From assembly GCA_017520425.1 (NCBI GenBank), contig JAFXFO010000034.1, forward strand, positions 1 through 64,000: a stretch of DNA of 64,000 nucleotides, given 5' to 3'. A program made the position numbers and the translations under genes. Shown here piece after piece: positions 44,124-52,703 of the stretch. Positions within the stretch are counted from its first letter, which is position 1. The number at the start of each line of letters is the position of its first letter. This DNA comes from Lachnospiraceae bacterium (lineage in GTDB: Bacteria; Bacillota; Clostridia; Lachnospirales; Lachnospiraceae). The notes below the pieces were generated by a model. It made no database searches. It had not been told where the DNA came from and worked only from the letters and a program-made list of their open reading frames with translations.

Positions 44124-45020
44124 ATGAGGAAGAAAATTGTTAGTGTTGCCATCGTTTTACTTTTTACCTGTTTGGTGGTATATGCAGGTGCAAAAGCGCC
44201 GGTAAGTGATGATAAAGTGCTGCCTGATTTGGAAACTGTACTGAAAGAAGCAAAAGAGGATGGGTACACAGTAAGGAAGGCTACCAGGTATGATGCCGAT
44301 GATACTGCAGAAGATATACATATTGTTCTGTATTCCGAAGAACAAGAAGTCAAATCTTTCAGTTTTGATGTAATGGGCAATCAAACCGGTTATGGCCTAA
44401 TCAAACGTGATGCGGACCGGCGAATCATAATGGATATAGGGTACAATAGCGATGATCAGGTATCGAGTAAGAGAACTTATGAATATGTAGGTAATAATGT
44501 GATAACCGAGCATAGTTACCATTATGATTATAGAGGCTATTATGATGATTCCGGGGAATATCACACGAAGTGTTGGGGAATATATCATGAGATTTATAGA
44601 TATGAATATGATGACCAGGGGCGTAAAAGTTTCATGTGGACTGGGATCGGAGAAGATACAACAGCTGATGTAGATCCCGGATTTTATACATCGTATTTTT
44701 TTTATGATGAAGAGGGAAGGCTAATCCGAGAAGAATTTGGTGAGTTTGGTGAAGCTTATATTGCTTATGTGTATGACGGTCCGCTATTGTCAAAAGAAGA
44801 GGTATATTGGGTTGCCGATGGAGCGAATTATTGTGCCAGTGTAACCGAATATGAGTATGATGAAGAAGGAAGAATGCTAAAATGGGCAAAGTATGAAGAG
44901 GATTATTATAGTGGCGGAGCGGAATATGAGTATGATGAAAAAGGAAGAATGCTAAAATATACACAATTTAAAGGTAATCATAAACCTTTGCAATATTGGA
45001 CTTATGAGTATTTTGATTGA
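44124..45020 (+). CDS. Exported protein with YD/RHS-like repeats
   Basis: 298-residue protein with a signal peptide or anchor (MRKKIVSVAIVLLFTCLVVYAGA). The C-terminal half holds YD-type repeats, as in RHS proteins: YRYEYDDQGRKSFMW, YFFYDEEGRLIREE, YEYDEEGRMLKWAKY and YEYDEKGRMLKYTQF. The last two come from a 37-base direct repeat (44847-44883 and 44922-44958) with one mismatch, so the array is still evolving. It is far too short to be an RHS toxin shell; it may be an immunity- or adhesion-like surface protein. I prefer ATG 44124, preceded by AGGAAAAGGGG, over ATG 44109, which overlaps the upstream stop. Confidence 0.72.
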   Translation: MRKKIVSVAIVLLFTCLVVYAGAKAPVSDDKVLPDLETVLKEAKEDGYTVRKATRYDADDTAEDIHIVLYSEEQEVKSFSFDVMGNQTGYGLIKRDADRRIIMDIGYNSDDQVSSKRTYEYVGNNVITEHSYHYDYRGYYDDSGEYHTKCWGIYHEIYRYEYDDQGRKSFMWTGIGEDTTADVDPGFYTSYFFYDEEGRLIREEFGEFGEAYIAYVYDGPLLSKEEVYWVADGANYCASVTEYEYDEEGRMLKWAKYEEDYYSGGAEYEYDEKGRMLKYTQFKGNHKPLQYWTYEYFD

Positions 45021-45089
45021 AACCGGAAGTCAGGGATGCTGAATAGATACGTTGCGGAAAGCAACTAATCAGAAATAGGAGGAACTAAA

Positions 45090-45293
45090 ATGGCAACATA
45101 TAAAGAACTTTACCTTGCAGGAGAGATTGAATTTGAAGAAATAGACAAATATTCCTACCAATGGGGAATGAGTGATGATGAACGAACACTGGCCCAATAT
45201 CTGGGCCTGAATGCCGAGGAAGAGGATGCATGGGTTAGTATAAGCGAGGATGCGTTGAAGGAGCTTTTGGATAAGCAGAGGAAGAGACGTTAG
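45090..45293 (+). CDS. Conserved small acidic protein
   Basis: 67-residue acidic protein, MATYKELYLAGEIEFEEIDK and onward, ending in a basic tail (KQRKRR). GGAGG lies 8 bases upstream of ATG 45090. The segment DDERTLAQYLGLNAEEEDAW recalls small proteins seen in other Lachnospiraceae, but I cannot name a family or function. It stands just before a 50-residue XRE-like protein; the two could be a pair, for example regulator plus modulator. Confidence 0.68.
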   Translation: MATYKELYLAGEIEFEEIDKYSYQWGMSDDERTLAQYLGLNAEEEDAWVSISEDALKELLDKQRKRR

Positions 45294-45343
45294 GTTTGAG
45301 TAATTATTAGAGAGTTTATAATGGTTATATAAGAGAGAGTATT

Positions 45344-45496
45344 ATGAATTTAACAGCATTCGGAAATTGTATGAAACGCAATCGCGAGAAACATAACATT
45401 ACTTTAGATGATTTGGCACAGAGAACCGGTCTTTGCAAGGAGCTTTTACAAGCATTTGAAGACGGAAAGTCTGTATGTGACTGGAGAGAATATTAA
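45344..45496 (+). CDS. 50-residue XRE-like helix-turn-helix protein
   Basis: ATG 45344 to TAA 45496 encodes 50 residues: MNLTAFGNCMKRNREKHNIT, then LDDLAQRTGLCKELLQAFED and a short tail. The spacing of helices matches the first four helices of an XRE DNA-binding domain, cut short before helix five. AAGAGAGAG precedes the start at a suitable distance. It may be a minimal regulator or the remains of a longer one. It shares direction with the small acidic protein upstream and the serine hydrolase downstream. Confidence 0.62.
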   Translation: MNLTAFGNCMKRNREKHNITLDDLAQRTGLCKELLQAFEDGKSVCDWREY

Positions 45497-45550
45497 CAAA
45501 GTATCTATACACAAATTTCCCTTTAGAGGCCCTTACAGGAGGAAACTTTG

Positions 45551-46537
45551 ATGAAGAAAGTTATGAACAATTATTCAAGTAAAAACGATATCAATATAAA
45601 ACAGATTGTAGCCTACAAAAATAACAAACTTGAAATAGAAGAGTATAGAGCCGGCTTTGAGAAAGAACATACGATGAATGTAATGAGTGTAACAAAATCG
45701 GTAACATCATTACTGATAGGGATTGCCATTGACCAGGGCTTGATAAAAAGTGTAGACGATTTTGTGATGGATTATTATAAGGACACTTATACTCCTAAAA
45801 GAGGAGAGCAAACCATATATGATGTTACAATCAAGCATTTGCTTACCATGACAGCTCCTTATAAAGGGAAGAGTGAGCCGTGGACAAAGGTTTGCACATC
45901 GGAGGATTGGACACTGACAACATTGGATGTTTTGGGCGGTCGAAACGGTATTACGAATGAATTCAGATATCACACTCTCGGTGTTCAAATTCTTTTGGGA
46001 ATTATCAGAATTACAAGCGGTATGAATGTGCTTGACTTTGCCAACGAATATCTTTTTAAGCCTTTGGGAATTGCACCAAGAAGCAATGCGGGCTGTGAGA
46101 GCAAAGAAGATCAGTTTGCGTATTTAATGAACCGAAACGACCACGGAACGGTTTGGTTTTTGGACCCCACAGGTATGCCAACCGCAGGCTGGGGATTGTC
46201 TCTTTCTGCTTTTGAAATGGCGCAGATAGGATTGCTGGTGCTTAATAAGGGGGTATATCATAATGCCCGTATCGTAAGTGAGAAGTGGATTGATAGGATG
46301 ACAAGATCCTATGTATCTACTGATGAGAAATTTGGTAATCAGGATTATGGTTTTTTGTGGTGGCTTCCTCACAGAACAAGCGAGGTAATTGCTGCTATTG
46401 GGGATGGTGGAAATATAATATACATTAACAGGAAAAATAAAATTGTAGTGGCCATCACTGCACATTTTAAGCCCATGGTTTTTGACAGAGTAGAATACAT
46501 TGAAAAAAATATTGTGGAAGCATTGATGGACAAATAA
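45551..46537 (+). CDS. Beta-lactamase-family serine hydrolase
   Basis: 328-residue member of the beta-lactamase/transpeptidase superfamily. The nucleophile motif SVTKS (SxxK), YHTLG at the YxN position and GDGGN near the C-terminus in place of KTG are visible; TAGWGLSLSAFEMAQIGLLV is typical of the esterase and aminopeptidase-like members. It lacks a signal peptide. ATG 45551 lies 8 bases after AGGAGG; a TTG at 45548 is less likely. It is only distantly like the serine hydrolase at 42491. Its base composition looks slightly more AT-rich than the neighbours. Confidence 0.88.
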   Translation: MKKVMNNYSSKNDINIKQIVAYKNNKLEIEEYRAGFEKEHTMNVMSVTKSVTSLLIGIAIDQGLIKSVDDFVMDYYKDTYTPKRGEQTIYDVTIKHLLTMTAPYKGKSEPWTKVCTSEDWTLTTLDVLGGRNGITNEFRYHTLGVQILLGIIRITSGMNVLDFANEYLFKPLGIAPRSNAGCESKEDQFAYLMNRNDHGTVWFLDPTGMPTAGWGLSLSAFEMAQIGLLVLNKGVYHNARIVSEKWIDRMTRSYVSTDEKFGNQDYGFLWWLPHRTSEVIAAIGDGGNIIYINRKNKIVVAITAHFKPMVFDRVEYIEKNIVEALMDK

Positions 46538-46573
46538 TTTTCAATGTTACTGAAATTTTTCATACCGACAGAC

Positions 46574-46602
46574 TTGACAAATAAGGTCGAATGTATTAGA
46601 CT
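46574..46602 (+). promoter_or_regulatory. Promoter of the BlaI/M56 pair
   Basis: Consensus TTGACA at 46574-46579, 17-base spacer, TAGACT at 46597-46602. The left half-site of the operator dyad lies inside the spacer. Confidence 0.8.
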
Positions 46603-46632
46603 AAAACAAAAAGGTTTAATGCGTTCGACCTT
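46583..46632. promoter_or_regulatory. Operator candidate for the BlaI-like repressor
   Basis: AAGGTCGAA (46583-46591) and TTCGACCTT (46624-46632) are perfect 9-base inverted half-sites, one between -35 and -10 and the other just downstream of the transcription start. A dimeric BlaI-type repressor bound to both would block transcription. It differs from the TACA/TGTA operators of staphylococcal BlaI/MecI. Confidence 0.6.
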
Positions 46633-46676
46633 TGTGCCACAAAAGACCAATACATTTGAAGAAAGAGGTATCATTT

Positions 46677-47036
46677 ATGGAAACCCCAAAAGTATTTGAA
46701 AGTGAATATCGTTTTTGTTTGATTCTGTGGGAGCATGAACCAGTGAAGAGTACGGAGCTGGTGAAGCTTTGTCAGGAGGAGCTGGGCTGGAAAAAGGCTA
46801 CCACATATACGGTGATTAAGCGTCTGGCAGAGAGAGGGGTATTAAAAAGTGAGGATGCGGTAGTGACTTCTTTGGTCACCAAAGAGCAGGTACAGGCGGC
46901 GGAAATCGATGAGCTGGTGGAGAAAACCTTTGAGGGTTCCCTGCCGGCCTTTATCGCAGCCTTCAGTAAGCATAAAAAGCTGTCTGCCAAAGAGGTGGAG
47001 GAGCTGCGTCATTTGATAGATTCCTTTGAGGAATAG
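46677..47036 (+). CDS. BlaI/MecI/CopY family repressor
   Basis: 119-residue winged-helix repressor of the Penicillinase_R family: EYRFCLILWEHEPVKSTELV, WKKATTYTVIKRLAERGVLK (recognition helix) and a C-terminal dimerisation helix rich in Glu. It lacks an obvious metal site. ATG 46677 follows GAAAGAGG. It precedes an M56 peptidase gene by 14 bases, the standard arrangement in which the membrane protease inactivates the repressor on a signal. Its likely binding site is the perfect dyad across its own promoter. Confidence 0.92.
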   Translation: METPKVFESEYRFCLILWEHEPVKSTELVKLCQEELGWKKATTYTVIKRLAERGVLKSEDAVVTSLVTKEQVQAAEIDELVEKTFEGSLPAFIAAFSKHKKLSAKEVEELRHLIDSFEE

Positions 47037-47050
47037 GAAAGGAGGCAAGC

Positions 47051-49306
47051 ATGGAAGGATTTTTTCTGCATGTTTTAGAACGAAGTGTGACGGTCTGTTG
47101 GTTAATACTGGCAGTGGTTTGTGTTAGATTCCTGCTAAAGAAAGCACCCAAATGGATTCGCGGGATTCTGTGGGGGATGGTAGCTTTGCGCCTGGTGCTT
47201 CCCTTTTCCTTGGAAAGTGTATTCAGCCTGTTGCCGGAGGAGACTCCCGTGGAATATGTAAGGATGGAAGAGGTGCGTCTGCCGGCTACATCCGTGATAC
47301 AGGAGCTGAATCCGGGCAATGCGCCCATGATGGTGACGCCTACGGGTGGTGCTGATGTCGGGTTGGTACGGGAAGAAGTAACTATGACCGGAGGAGTCAA
47401 CATAATAAGTGTTGTAACCATTCTTTGGTTGGCTGGTGTAATCCTAATGGTTTTGTATTGCGTCTTATCCTATGGCAAGCTGCGCAGGCGGGTGGCAGAG
47501 GCAATCATTTACAGAAAGGAAAAGCCCTGCATTTATGAAAGTGAAAAGGTGGATTCCCCCTTTGTACTGGGCCTCATAAAGCCCTGTATTTATCTGCCTC
47601 ATGGGATGAACGAAGAGGATAGGCAGTGCGTAATCGCCCATGAAGAAGCACATATTTCCAGAGGGGACCATTTTATTAAGCCCATGGGATTTTTGATTCT
47701 GGCGGTATATTGGTTTCATCCTTTGGTCTGGCTGGCGTATATATTGCTTTGCCGGGATATTGAGATGGCCTGCGATGAAAAGGTCGTAGCGAGTTTGAAT
47801 GGAGCTGATAAAAAGGTTTATACCAAGGCTTTGTTGGAATGCAGCAAGCCTCAGCGTATGATATCCGCATGTCCCCTGGCATTTGGAGAGGTAGGAGTGA
47901 AGAAGCGTATTATGAATGTTTTGAATTATAAGAAGCCTGCATTTTGGATTATCCTTTTATCCATACTGGCTTGCGTGGTGGTGGGTGTGTGCTTTCTGAC
48001 AGACCCCAAGGACAAAACGGAAAAAGGCTTGGAAACAGAGTCTGTAGACTCACAGAGTCAACGGGAAGATTTGAATGTTTTAGAAGAAAAGAAGGGGGAT
48101 GAGGCTTCCACAGATGCTAAGGAAAGCGAATCCATTGGAACAGAAGAAAGTGTTGAGAAGTCGATTGAAGTATTGACGGAGCCGCCTACCATGTATCTTC
48201 AGGATGCACTTTCCAGTACTTGGAATGAATTCCCGGTAGACAGCAGTACCTACGGCTGGAGTTCCCTGACAGAGGACGGGAAGATATTGTGTGTGGACGC
48301 TGCCGCAAAGCATGGAATCAGCAGTGAGGTGAAAGGAAAAGAATGGTTGCAGGTTCATGAATACAGTAGGCATGATGCCTGGTATTCGGCAACATTTGAG
48401 GTGAATCCGGACAATATGAGCATCCGGGAGTATGATTTGCTGGATTTGGGAGATATGAATCCGGAGCTTCTGTCAGAAACAAATACAGATTTGGGACTGT
48501 TGGGGCTGAAGCCTAGGCGTATGTATGAAATCACCGCTACCTGGCAGGAAGATAAATTTGAGGAACGCGGCTTCAGCGGCGTCGCAACTTACGTCTTTGC
48601 TACAGACAATTATGCTGTAAGTGGTACGGAGCTGCAGGGAGAGAAGCAACCGGTACTGATTGAAGCATATATCAAAGATGCCATGGTGGATACCAAAGAT
48701 AGGATTTGTATCCATTCTGAAACGGAAGGATTTCCGGGAGCGTTTATGGTGATTGTGCCGGAAAGTGTATATGACAAAAGAAAGCTGGAACGTAATGCCG
48801 GCAGGTTGATAATTGCTATGAAAGATACAGGAGAAATGCAGAGTAACATGCATGTATACGAAGCTACTTATTTGCAACAGATAGATAAAAATGCGGAGGG
48901 TTCCAATTTGCCCGCAGTAAGTGCACTATGGACCGAAGAGGTGAATACCTTCTTAGGAGCGGAGCTGCATTTTGAGAAGTATTCTGCTACAGAGGGAGAA
49001 TTAGAATTTGTAAATTGTTTAGATAGAGATTTACAGTACGGTGAATGGTTTGATATTCAACGAAGAGTAAATGGTGAATGGTACAGTCTCTCCTATATCA
49101 TTGATGGTTTGGCATTTCATCAGGTGGCGTATCTGCTTCCGAAGGGAGAAACTTCCGTCAACAATGTTAATTGGGTTTGGATGTATGGTGAATTAGTACC
49201 CGGAGAATACAGAATAGTAACGGAAGTGATAGATTATCGTGCCCCGGGAGATTTTGACAAACATTATTTGGCAGAAGAGTTTGAGGTTATGCAAGGAGTG
49301 AAGTAG
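47051..49306 (+). CDS. M56 (BlaR1-like) membrane metalloprotease sensor with atypical external domain
   Basis: 751-residue protein. Residues 1-300 are a BlaR1/MecR1-type membrane protease: helices near 10-30, 35-55 and 118-140, then the zinc motif HEEAHISRGDH, a third ligand region CRDIEMACDEKVV and a helix near 295-315. The external C-terminal part (~430 residues) is not a penicillin-binding domain: there is no SxxK/KTG set. It starts with an acidic linker and ends in a beta-rich domain (LPKGETSVNNVNWVWMYGEL, PGEYRIVTEVID). It therefore probably senses something other than beta-lactams. It forms an operon with the BlaI-like repressor. Confidence 0.87.
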   Translation: MEGFFLHVLERSVTVCWLILAVVCVRFLLKKAPKWIRGILWGMVALRLVLPFSLESVFSLLPEETPVEYVRMEEVRLPATSVIQELNPGNAPMMVTPTGGADVGLVREEVTMTGGVNIISVVTILWLAGVILMVLYCVLSYGKLRRRVAEAIIYRKEKPCIYESEKVDSPFVLGLIKPCIYLPHGMNEEDRQCVIAHEEAHISRGDHFIKPMGFLILAVYWFHPLVWLAYILLCRDIEMACDEKVVASLNGADKKVYTKALLECSKPQRMISACPLAFGEVGVKKRIMNVLNYKKPAFWIILLSILACVVVGVCFLTDPKDKTEKGLETESVDSQSQREDLNVLEEKKGDEASTDAKESESIGTEESVEKSIEVLTEPPTMYLQDALSSTWNEFPVDSSTYGWSSLTEDGKILCVDAAAKHGISSEVKGKEWLQVHEYSRHDAWYSATFEVNPDNMSIREYDLLDLGDMNPELLSETNTDLGLLGLKPRRMYEITATWQEDKFEERGFSGVATYVFATDNYAVSGTELQGEKQPVLIEAYIKDAMVDTKDRICIHSETEGFPGAFMVIVPESVYDKRKLERNAGRLIIAMKDTGEMQSNMHVYEATYLQQIDKNAEGSNLPAVSALWTEEVNTFLGAELHFEKYSATEGELEFVNCLDRDLQYGEWFDIQRRVNGEWYSLSYIIDGLAFHQVAYLLPKGETSVNNVNWVWMYGELVPGEYRIVTEVIDYRAPGDFDKHYLAEEFEVMQGVK

Positions 49307-49309
49307 AAT

Positions 49310-49357
49310 AAGGAGCCGTCGATAGCCGGTAAAAGGTTGTCGGCGACTCCTTTTGTT
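49310..49357 (+). terminator. Terminator after the M56 gene
   Basis: AAGGAGCCGTCGA pairs imperfectly with TCGGCGACTCCTT around a long loop, followed by TTGTTTGT. Confidence 0.65.
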
Positions 49358-49364
49358 TGTATAT

Positions 49365-49748
49365 TTATACTAACCTCTTCCCGGCTTCATAAGCCATCTC
49401 CAACAATTCCTGTGAAAGTGTGAAGCCCGGAACCACATCTCCGTAAATCAGCAAATTCTCCAAAATCTCCCAGCCGCATAGTTTGAAGAAATTATGAGTG
49501 GATTCCATGGCATCGGCAAACAGCTTGCTGTCAGGATTGGCCTGGGCAAACACCGTTACGACCTTTTTGCCGGGGAAACGGGGCTGGAACTGATTCCCTA
49601 CCATAGGGTACAGACGGTCCAACAATATTTTGCCCTGACCGCTGACTGCGCCGAAGTAGATGGGGAAGCCGGCTACGATGCCGGTGGCATCCTTTAAGTC
49701 TTCGTACATGGGCTGCAAAAGGTCCCTTGTGGCACCGCCTCTGAACCG
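49365..49748 (-). pseudogene. N-terminally deleted flavodoxin-like reductase
   Basis: About 125 residues of the C-terminal part of an NADPH-dependent FMN reductase/flavodoxin-fold protein remain: TRDLLQPMYEDLKDATGIVA, GFPIYFGAVSGQGKILLDRL, FPGKKVVTVFAQANPD and the final helix. The first ~65 residues, including the flavin-phosphate loop SPR.NGNT, are gone. The frame continues upstream into unrelated low-complexity residues and has no start with a ribosome binding site. The break at about 49745 coincides with the promoter region of the divergent SseB-like gene. It is probably non-functional. Confidence 0.7.
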
Positions 49749-49758
49749 GAAGAGAAGA

Positions 49759-49786
49759 TTGAGTTTGTAAAAAACTATGATAAAAT
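49759..49786 (+). promoter_or_regulatory. Promoter of the SseB-like gene
   Basis: TTGAGT at 49759-49764, 16-base spacer, TAAAAT at 49781-49786; leader of about 127 bases. Confidence 0.6.
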
Positions 49787-49919
49787 GTGAAAATTTTATA
49801 TATTTCTTCAGAAACAGTGGCAAAAATCTCGGAATTGTGGGATAATGGAAAAGGTTCCCGACAGAACCGATACATATGCCCCCTTTATGAGGGTGCTTCA
49901 AAGAGACAGGAGAAGAAAT

Positions 49920-51194
49920 ATGGGTTTGTTTGATAAGCTGAAAAAGAAAAAATCAATAGCGGTGGAATCTGTTAGTGATGTTATGGATAAGGTTTCTGAG
50001 AAAAGCGTTGCCGAAGAGGAAGAGGTAGCGGAGGCTGCTGTGGCAGCAGAAGAACAGAAGGAGGCAGCACCGCAGGTACAGGAGGATGACGACAGACGTT
50101 TTACCATATTGGTAGAGCAGGCATTCCAGATGGAGGGCGATGAAGGCGTTCTGGCAGTGGGTGAACTGTTTGGTAAGATGAAGCAGGGAGACCGTATTTA
50201 TGTACTGTTCCCGAATAATCGTATGGTGATTACTACCGTAGAAGATATGGAAGTAGGACCCGGACGAGTGGCTACGGAAGCAGAAAATGAGACGGTGGCT
50301 GTAAGACTTGCAGATATTAAGAGAAAAGAGCAGGTGCCTCAGTATACTGTTATCAGTAATTATGCACCCAATCCGGATACCAAAGAAGGAAAGGAACTGG
50401 AGAATCCTTTGCTTTGCGGCATGGCCATGGAGTATCCCAAGCGTGGTCAGGACCCCACATATAATAATTTCCTGATTTATCTGCTTTGCCATACCAGATA
50501 TGTGGTACCTGCCAGCTTCCATTCAGTACCGGAATCAGAGGGAGCAGCACAGAGGGTTAGTTTCCCAACCTTGCCTGATATGAATGACCCCAACAAACAG
50601 ATTTTGCCGGTGTTCACAGACTGGAAAGCCTTGAGCAGATGGGAAGGTTTGTTTAGTGAAGAGCATCCTGAGCAGTCCGTTGTGATGGATTTCCGTGAGG
50701 CGGTAGCTGTTTGCAAGGGCAATGGTTTTGTGATTAATCCTTTTGGACCCATGACTATCATGGTGAGTGATGAGAATATTAAGCAGATTGTGAATCTGGA
50801 TAGCTTTAAGAAGGAGTTCGGCTTGGATAAGCTTCAAAAAGAAGCAGCACCGAAAGCATCCCAGCCCGCACAGGGCCCGGGTATGATACTGGGTGTGCCC
50901 AAAGCGGACAATCCGGAAGTAAAGGCGGTTACGAATGCAATTGTGGCTTATGCAAAGCAGGATGCCACCATAAAGAGAGTTGACCTTTTGTTAAGGTCCG
51001 ATATGCAACAGAAGAAAACCTTTGTATGTATTGTGGACTGTCCTCAGGACCAGACTGCAAGAATCGGAGAAGGTATTTTGAAAGCAACAGCATATCAAAG
51101 AAAGGAAGTTCAGAACATAGAATTCTTCCTGCTTGGTTCTGCCAAGTTTGTGGATGATATGGTTTCTGAAGAGTCCGTGATTTATCGGAAATAG
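49920..51194 (+). CDS. SseB-family protein with N- and C-terminal SseB domains
   Basis: 424-residue protein. After a Lys-rich start (MGLFDKLKKKKS) and an acidic Ala/Glu linker (residues ~15-60), residues ~65-330 contain SseB-like segments (PVFTDWKALSRWEG, VMDFREAVAVCKGNGFVINP) and residues ~345-424 an SseB C-terminal domain (VDLLLRSDMQQKKTFVCIVD). SseB was named for serine sensitivity in E. coli; related domains also occur in type VII secretion settings. Function here is unknown. The start is ATG 49920 with AGGAGAAG upstream; the longer frame lacks signals. A terminator follows at once. Confidence 0.85.
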   Translation: MGLFDKLKKKKSIAVESVSDVMDKVSEKSVAEEEEVAEAAVAAEEQKEAAPQVQEDDDRRFTILVEQAFQMEGDEGVLAVGELFGKMKQGDRIYVLFPNNRMVITTVEDMEVGPGRVATEAENETVAVRLADIKRKEQVPQYTVISNYAPNPDTKEGKELENPLLCGMAMEYPKRGQDPTYNNFLIYLLCHTRYVVPASFHSVPESEGAAQRVSFPTLPDMNDPNKQILPVFTDWKALSRWEGLFSEEHPEQSVVMDFREAVAVCKGNGFVINPFGPMTIMVSDENIKQIVNLDSFKKEFGLDKLQKEAAPKASQPAQGPGMILGVPKADNPEVKAVTNAIVAYAKQDATIKRVDLLLRSDMQQKKTFVCIVDCPQDQTARIGEGILKATAYQRKEVQNIEFFLLGSAKFVDDMVSEESVIYRK

Positions 51195-51197
51195 TCA

Positions 51198-51237
51198 GAA
51201 AGACCCTTGAGATGAACTCAAAGGGTCTTTCTTTTCA
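51198..51237 (+). terminator. Terminator after the SseB-like gene
   Basis: GAAAGACCCTTGAG (51198-51211) pairs with CTCAAAGGGTCTTTC (51217-51231), followed by TTTTC. Confidence 0.85.
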
Positions 51238-51263
51238 AGACGTGAATAATGGTTGGTGGAAGC

Positions 51264-52703
51264 ATGAAGAAAAAGTGTAAGTGGATAATCGGCAGCAGTA
51301 TCATAGTATTACTGGTTTTGGGTTTGGTTTGCTTTGGAATATATTCGTCAACAAAGACAGAGGATAGATTTGATTTACGGGAATACGAAGGCGTTTTCTG
51401 TGCAATGTACGATATGGACAACATATCAGAGGAGTATTTTGTAACATATAGAGGATTAAAGATAAAAAAAGAATCTTCTCTTTTCCATACCGGTCAGCAG
51501 TTGTTGGATTATGTGAATAGGGCATTGGATGCTAAAGCAGATTTGAAAGCTGTTTATCTGGGTTTGGAGCCGGTAATGCTGTGGCAGGAAGCAGGAGCAG
51601 ATTCTGAAAAGTGGCAGAAGAAAATAGCAGAACTGTCAGATATCATGGAACAGAATCCCAATACCATGTTTGAGATTTTATTGCCATTTCCGCAATTGAC
51701 TTATTGGTGCAACAGGGAGCAAACATTTAAAGCGGAACTGGATGTTTACGGGTCATTTGTGGAATGCTTGGAATCTGCACAAAATGTAAAGTTATATTAT
51801 TTGGGTGATGAAGAATGGCTGATTTGCAACGAGAGACATTATACTAGCGATTTCGGGGTTAATGCAGACATGGCAAAGCATATTTTTCTGTCCGCTTTTT
51901 GTGATGGAAATTATCAGGTAAATGGCGATAGCATCAGAAATAAGCTGAGCTGCTTGTCCGATAAAATTGCGGCAGAGCGCGTGACTCCTACCCAATATCC
52001 GGATTTATCAGGGTATTCCATTGTGTTTATCGGGGATAGTATTGTGGGACTTGACAGAAGCACGGCATCGATTCCTCAAATCGTTAGTACGTTGAGTGGG
52101 GCGGATACCTATAATCTTGCTCAGGGAGGATTGACGGCAACGAAGGTAGAGGATAGAATCTCCTTTTTGACAATTGTGGATGCATTGGAAAAGCCGGATG
52201 ATACGCAGATTCAAGAGGAAGAAGTGTGGAAGGGAATACAAGAATTTCAGCAAAGAGAAACGAATGAGAATAAGTTGGTTTTTGTGATAGCCTTTGGATT
52301 AAACGATTATTTTCAGGGAGAAAGAGTGAAAGAAAGCAATAATCCCTTGAATCCCCAGACCTATTACGGGGCACTCCGCCTGGGGACAGAACGGTTGAAA
52401 GCATTGTATCCGGATGCTGAGGTGGTGATAATGGCACCTACGTATACCAATTTTTATTCCCACGGAAATGAGTATATGAGCGAACAGGGAGGAATATTGG
52501 AGGATTACAGACTGGCGGCAAAAGAGGTGGCAGACGTAGAAAAGGTTCTGTTTAAAAACCAGTACGAGGATCTGAAGGTATTTGCGGAAAATGAGATACT
52601 GTATCTTACAGACGGATGTCATCTGACTCAACAGGGGAAATTTGTATATGGGATTAACATGATAGAGTATTTGGGAGAAGTGTTAGATGATTGGGAAGAT
52701 TAG
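51264..52703 (+). CDS. Membrane-anchored SGNH/GDSL hydrolase
   Basis: 479-residue extracytoplasmic protein held by an N-terminal helix (IIGSSIIVLLVLGLVCFGIY). Residues ~30-250 form a domain I do not recognise; the C-terminal half is an SGNH hydrolase with FIGDSIVGL, GLND and LTDGCHLTQQG (catalytic Asp and His). Possible roles are deacetylation of a surface polysaccharide or cell-wall polymer. I prefer ATG 51264 (MKKKCKW), giving a normal signal-anchor, over ATG 51249. Its end overlaps the start of the MFS gene by 17 bases, so the two are coupled. Confidence 0.82.
   Translation: MKKKCKWIIGSSIIVLLVLGLVCFGIYSSTKTEDRFDLREYEGVFCAMYDMDNISEEYFVTYRGLKIKKESSLFHTGQQLLDYVNRALDAKADLKAVYLGLEPVMLWQEAGADSEKWQKKIAELSDIMEQNPNTMFEILLPFPQLTYWCNREQTFKAELDVYGSFVECLESAQNVKLYYLGDEEWLICNERHYTSDFGVNADMAKHIFLSAFCDGNYQVNGDSIRNKLSCLSDKIAAERVTPTQYPDLSGYSIVFIGDSIVGLDRSTASIPQIVSTLSGADTYNLAQGGLTATKVEDRISFLTIVDALEKPDDTQIQEEEVWKGIQEFQQRETNENKLVFVIAFGLNDYFQGERVKESNNPLNPQTYYGALRLGTERLKALYPDAEVVIMAPTYTNFYSHGNEYMSEQGGILEDYRLAAKEVADVEKVLFKNQYEDLKVFAENEILYLTDGCHLTQQGKFVYGINMIEYLGEVLDDWED

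Noticed and set aside
49749-49901. N-terminal part of the open frame upstream of the flavodoxin-like remnant
   Set aside because: The residues are low-complexity, overlap the divergent promoter and do not match the family; it is chance reading.
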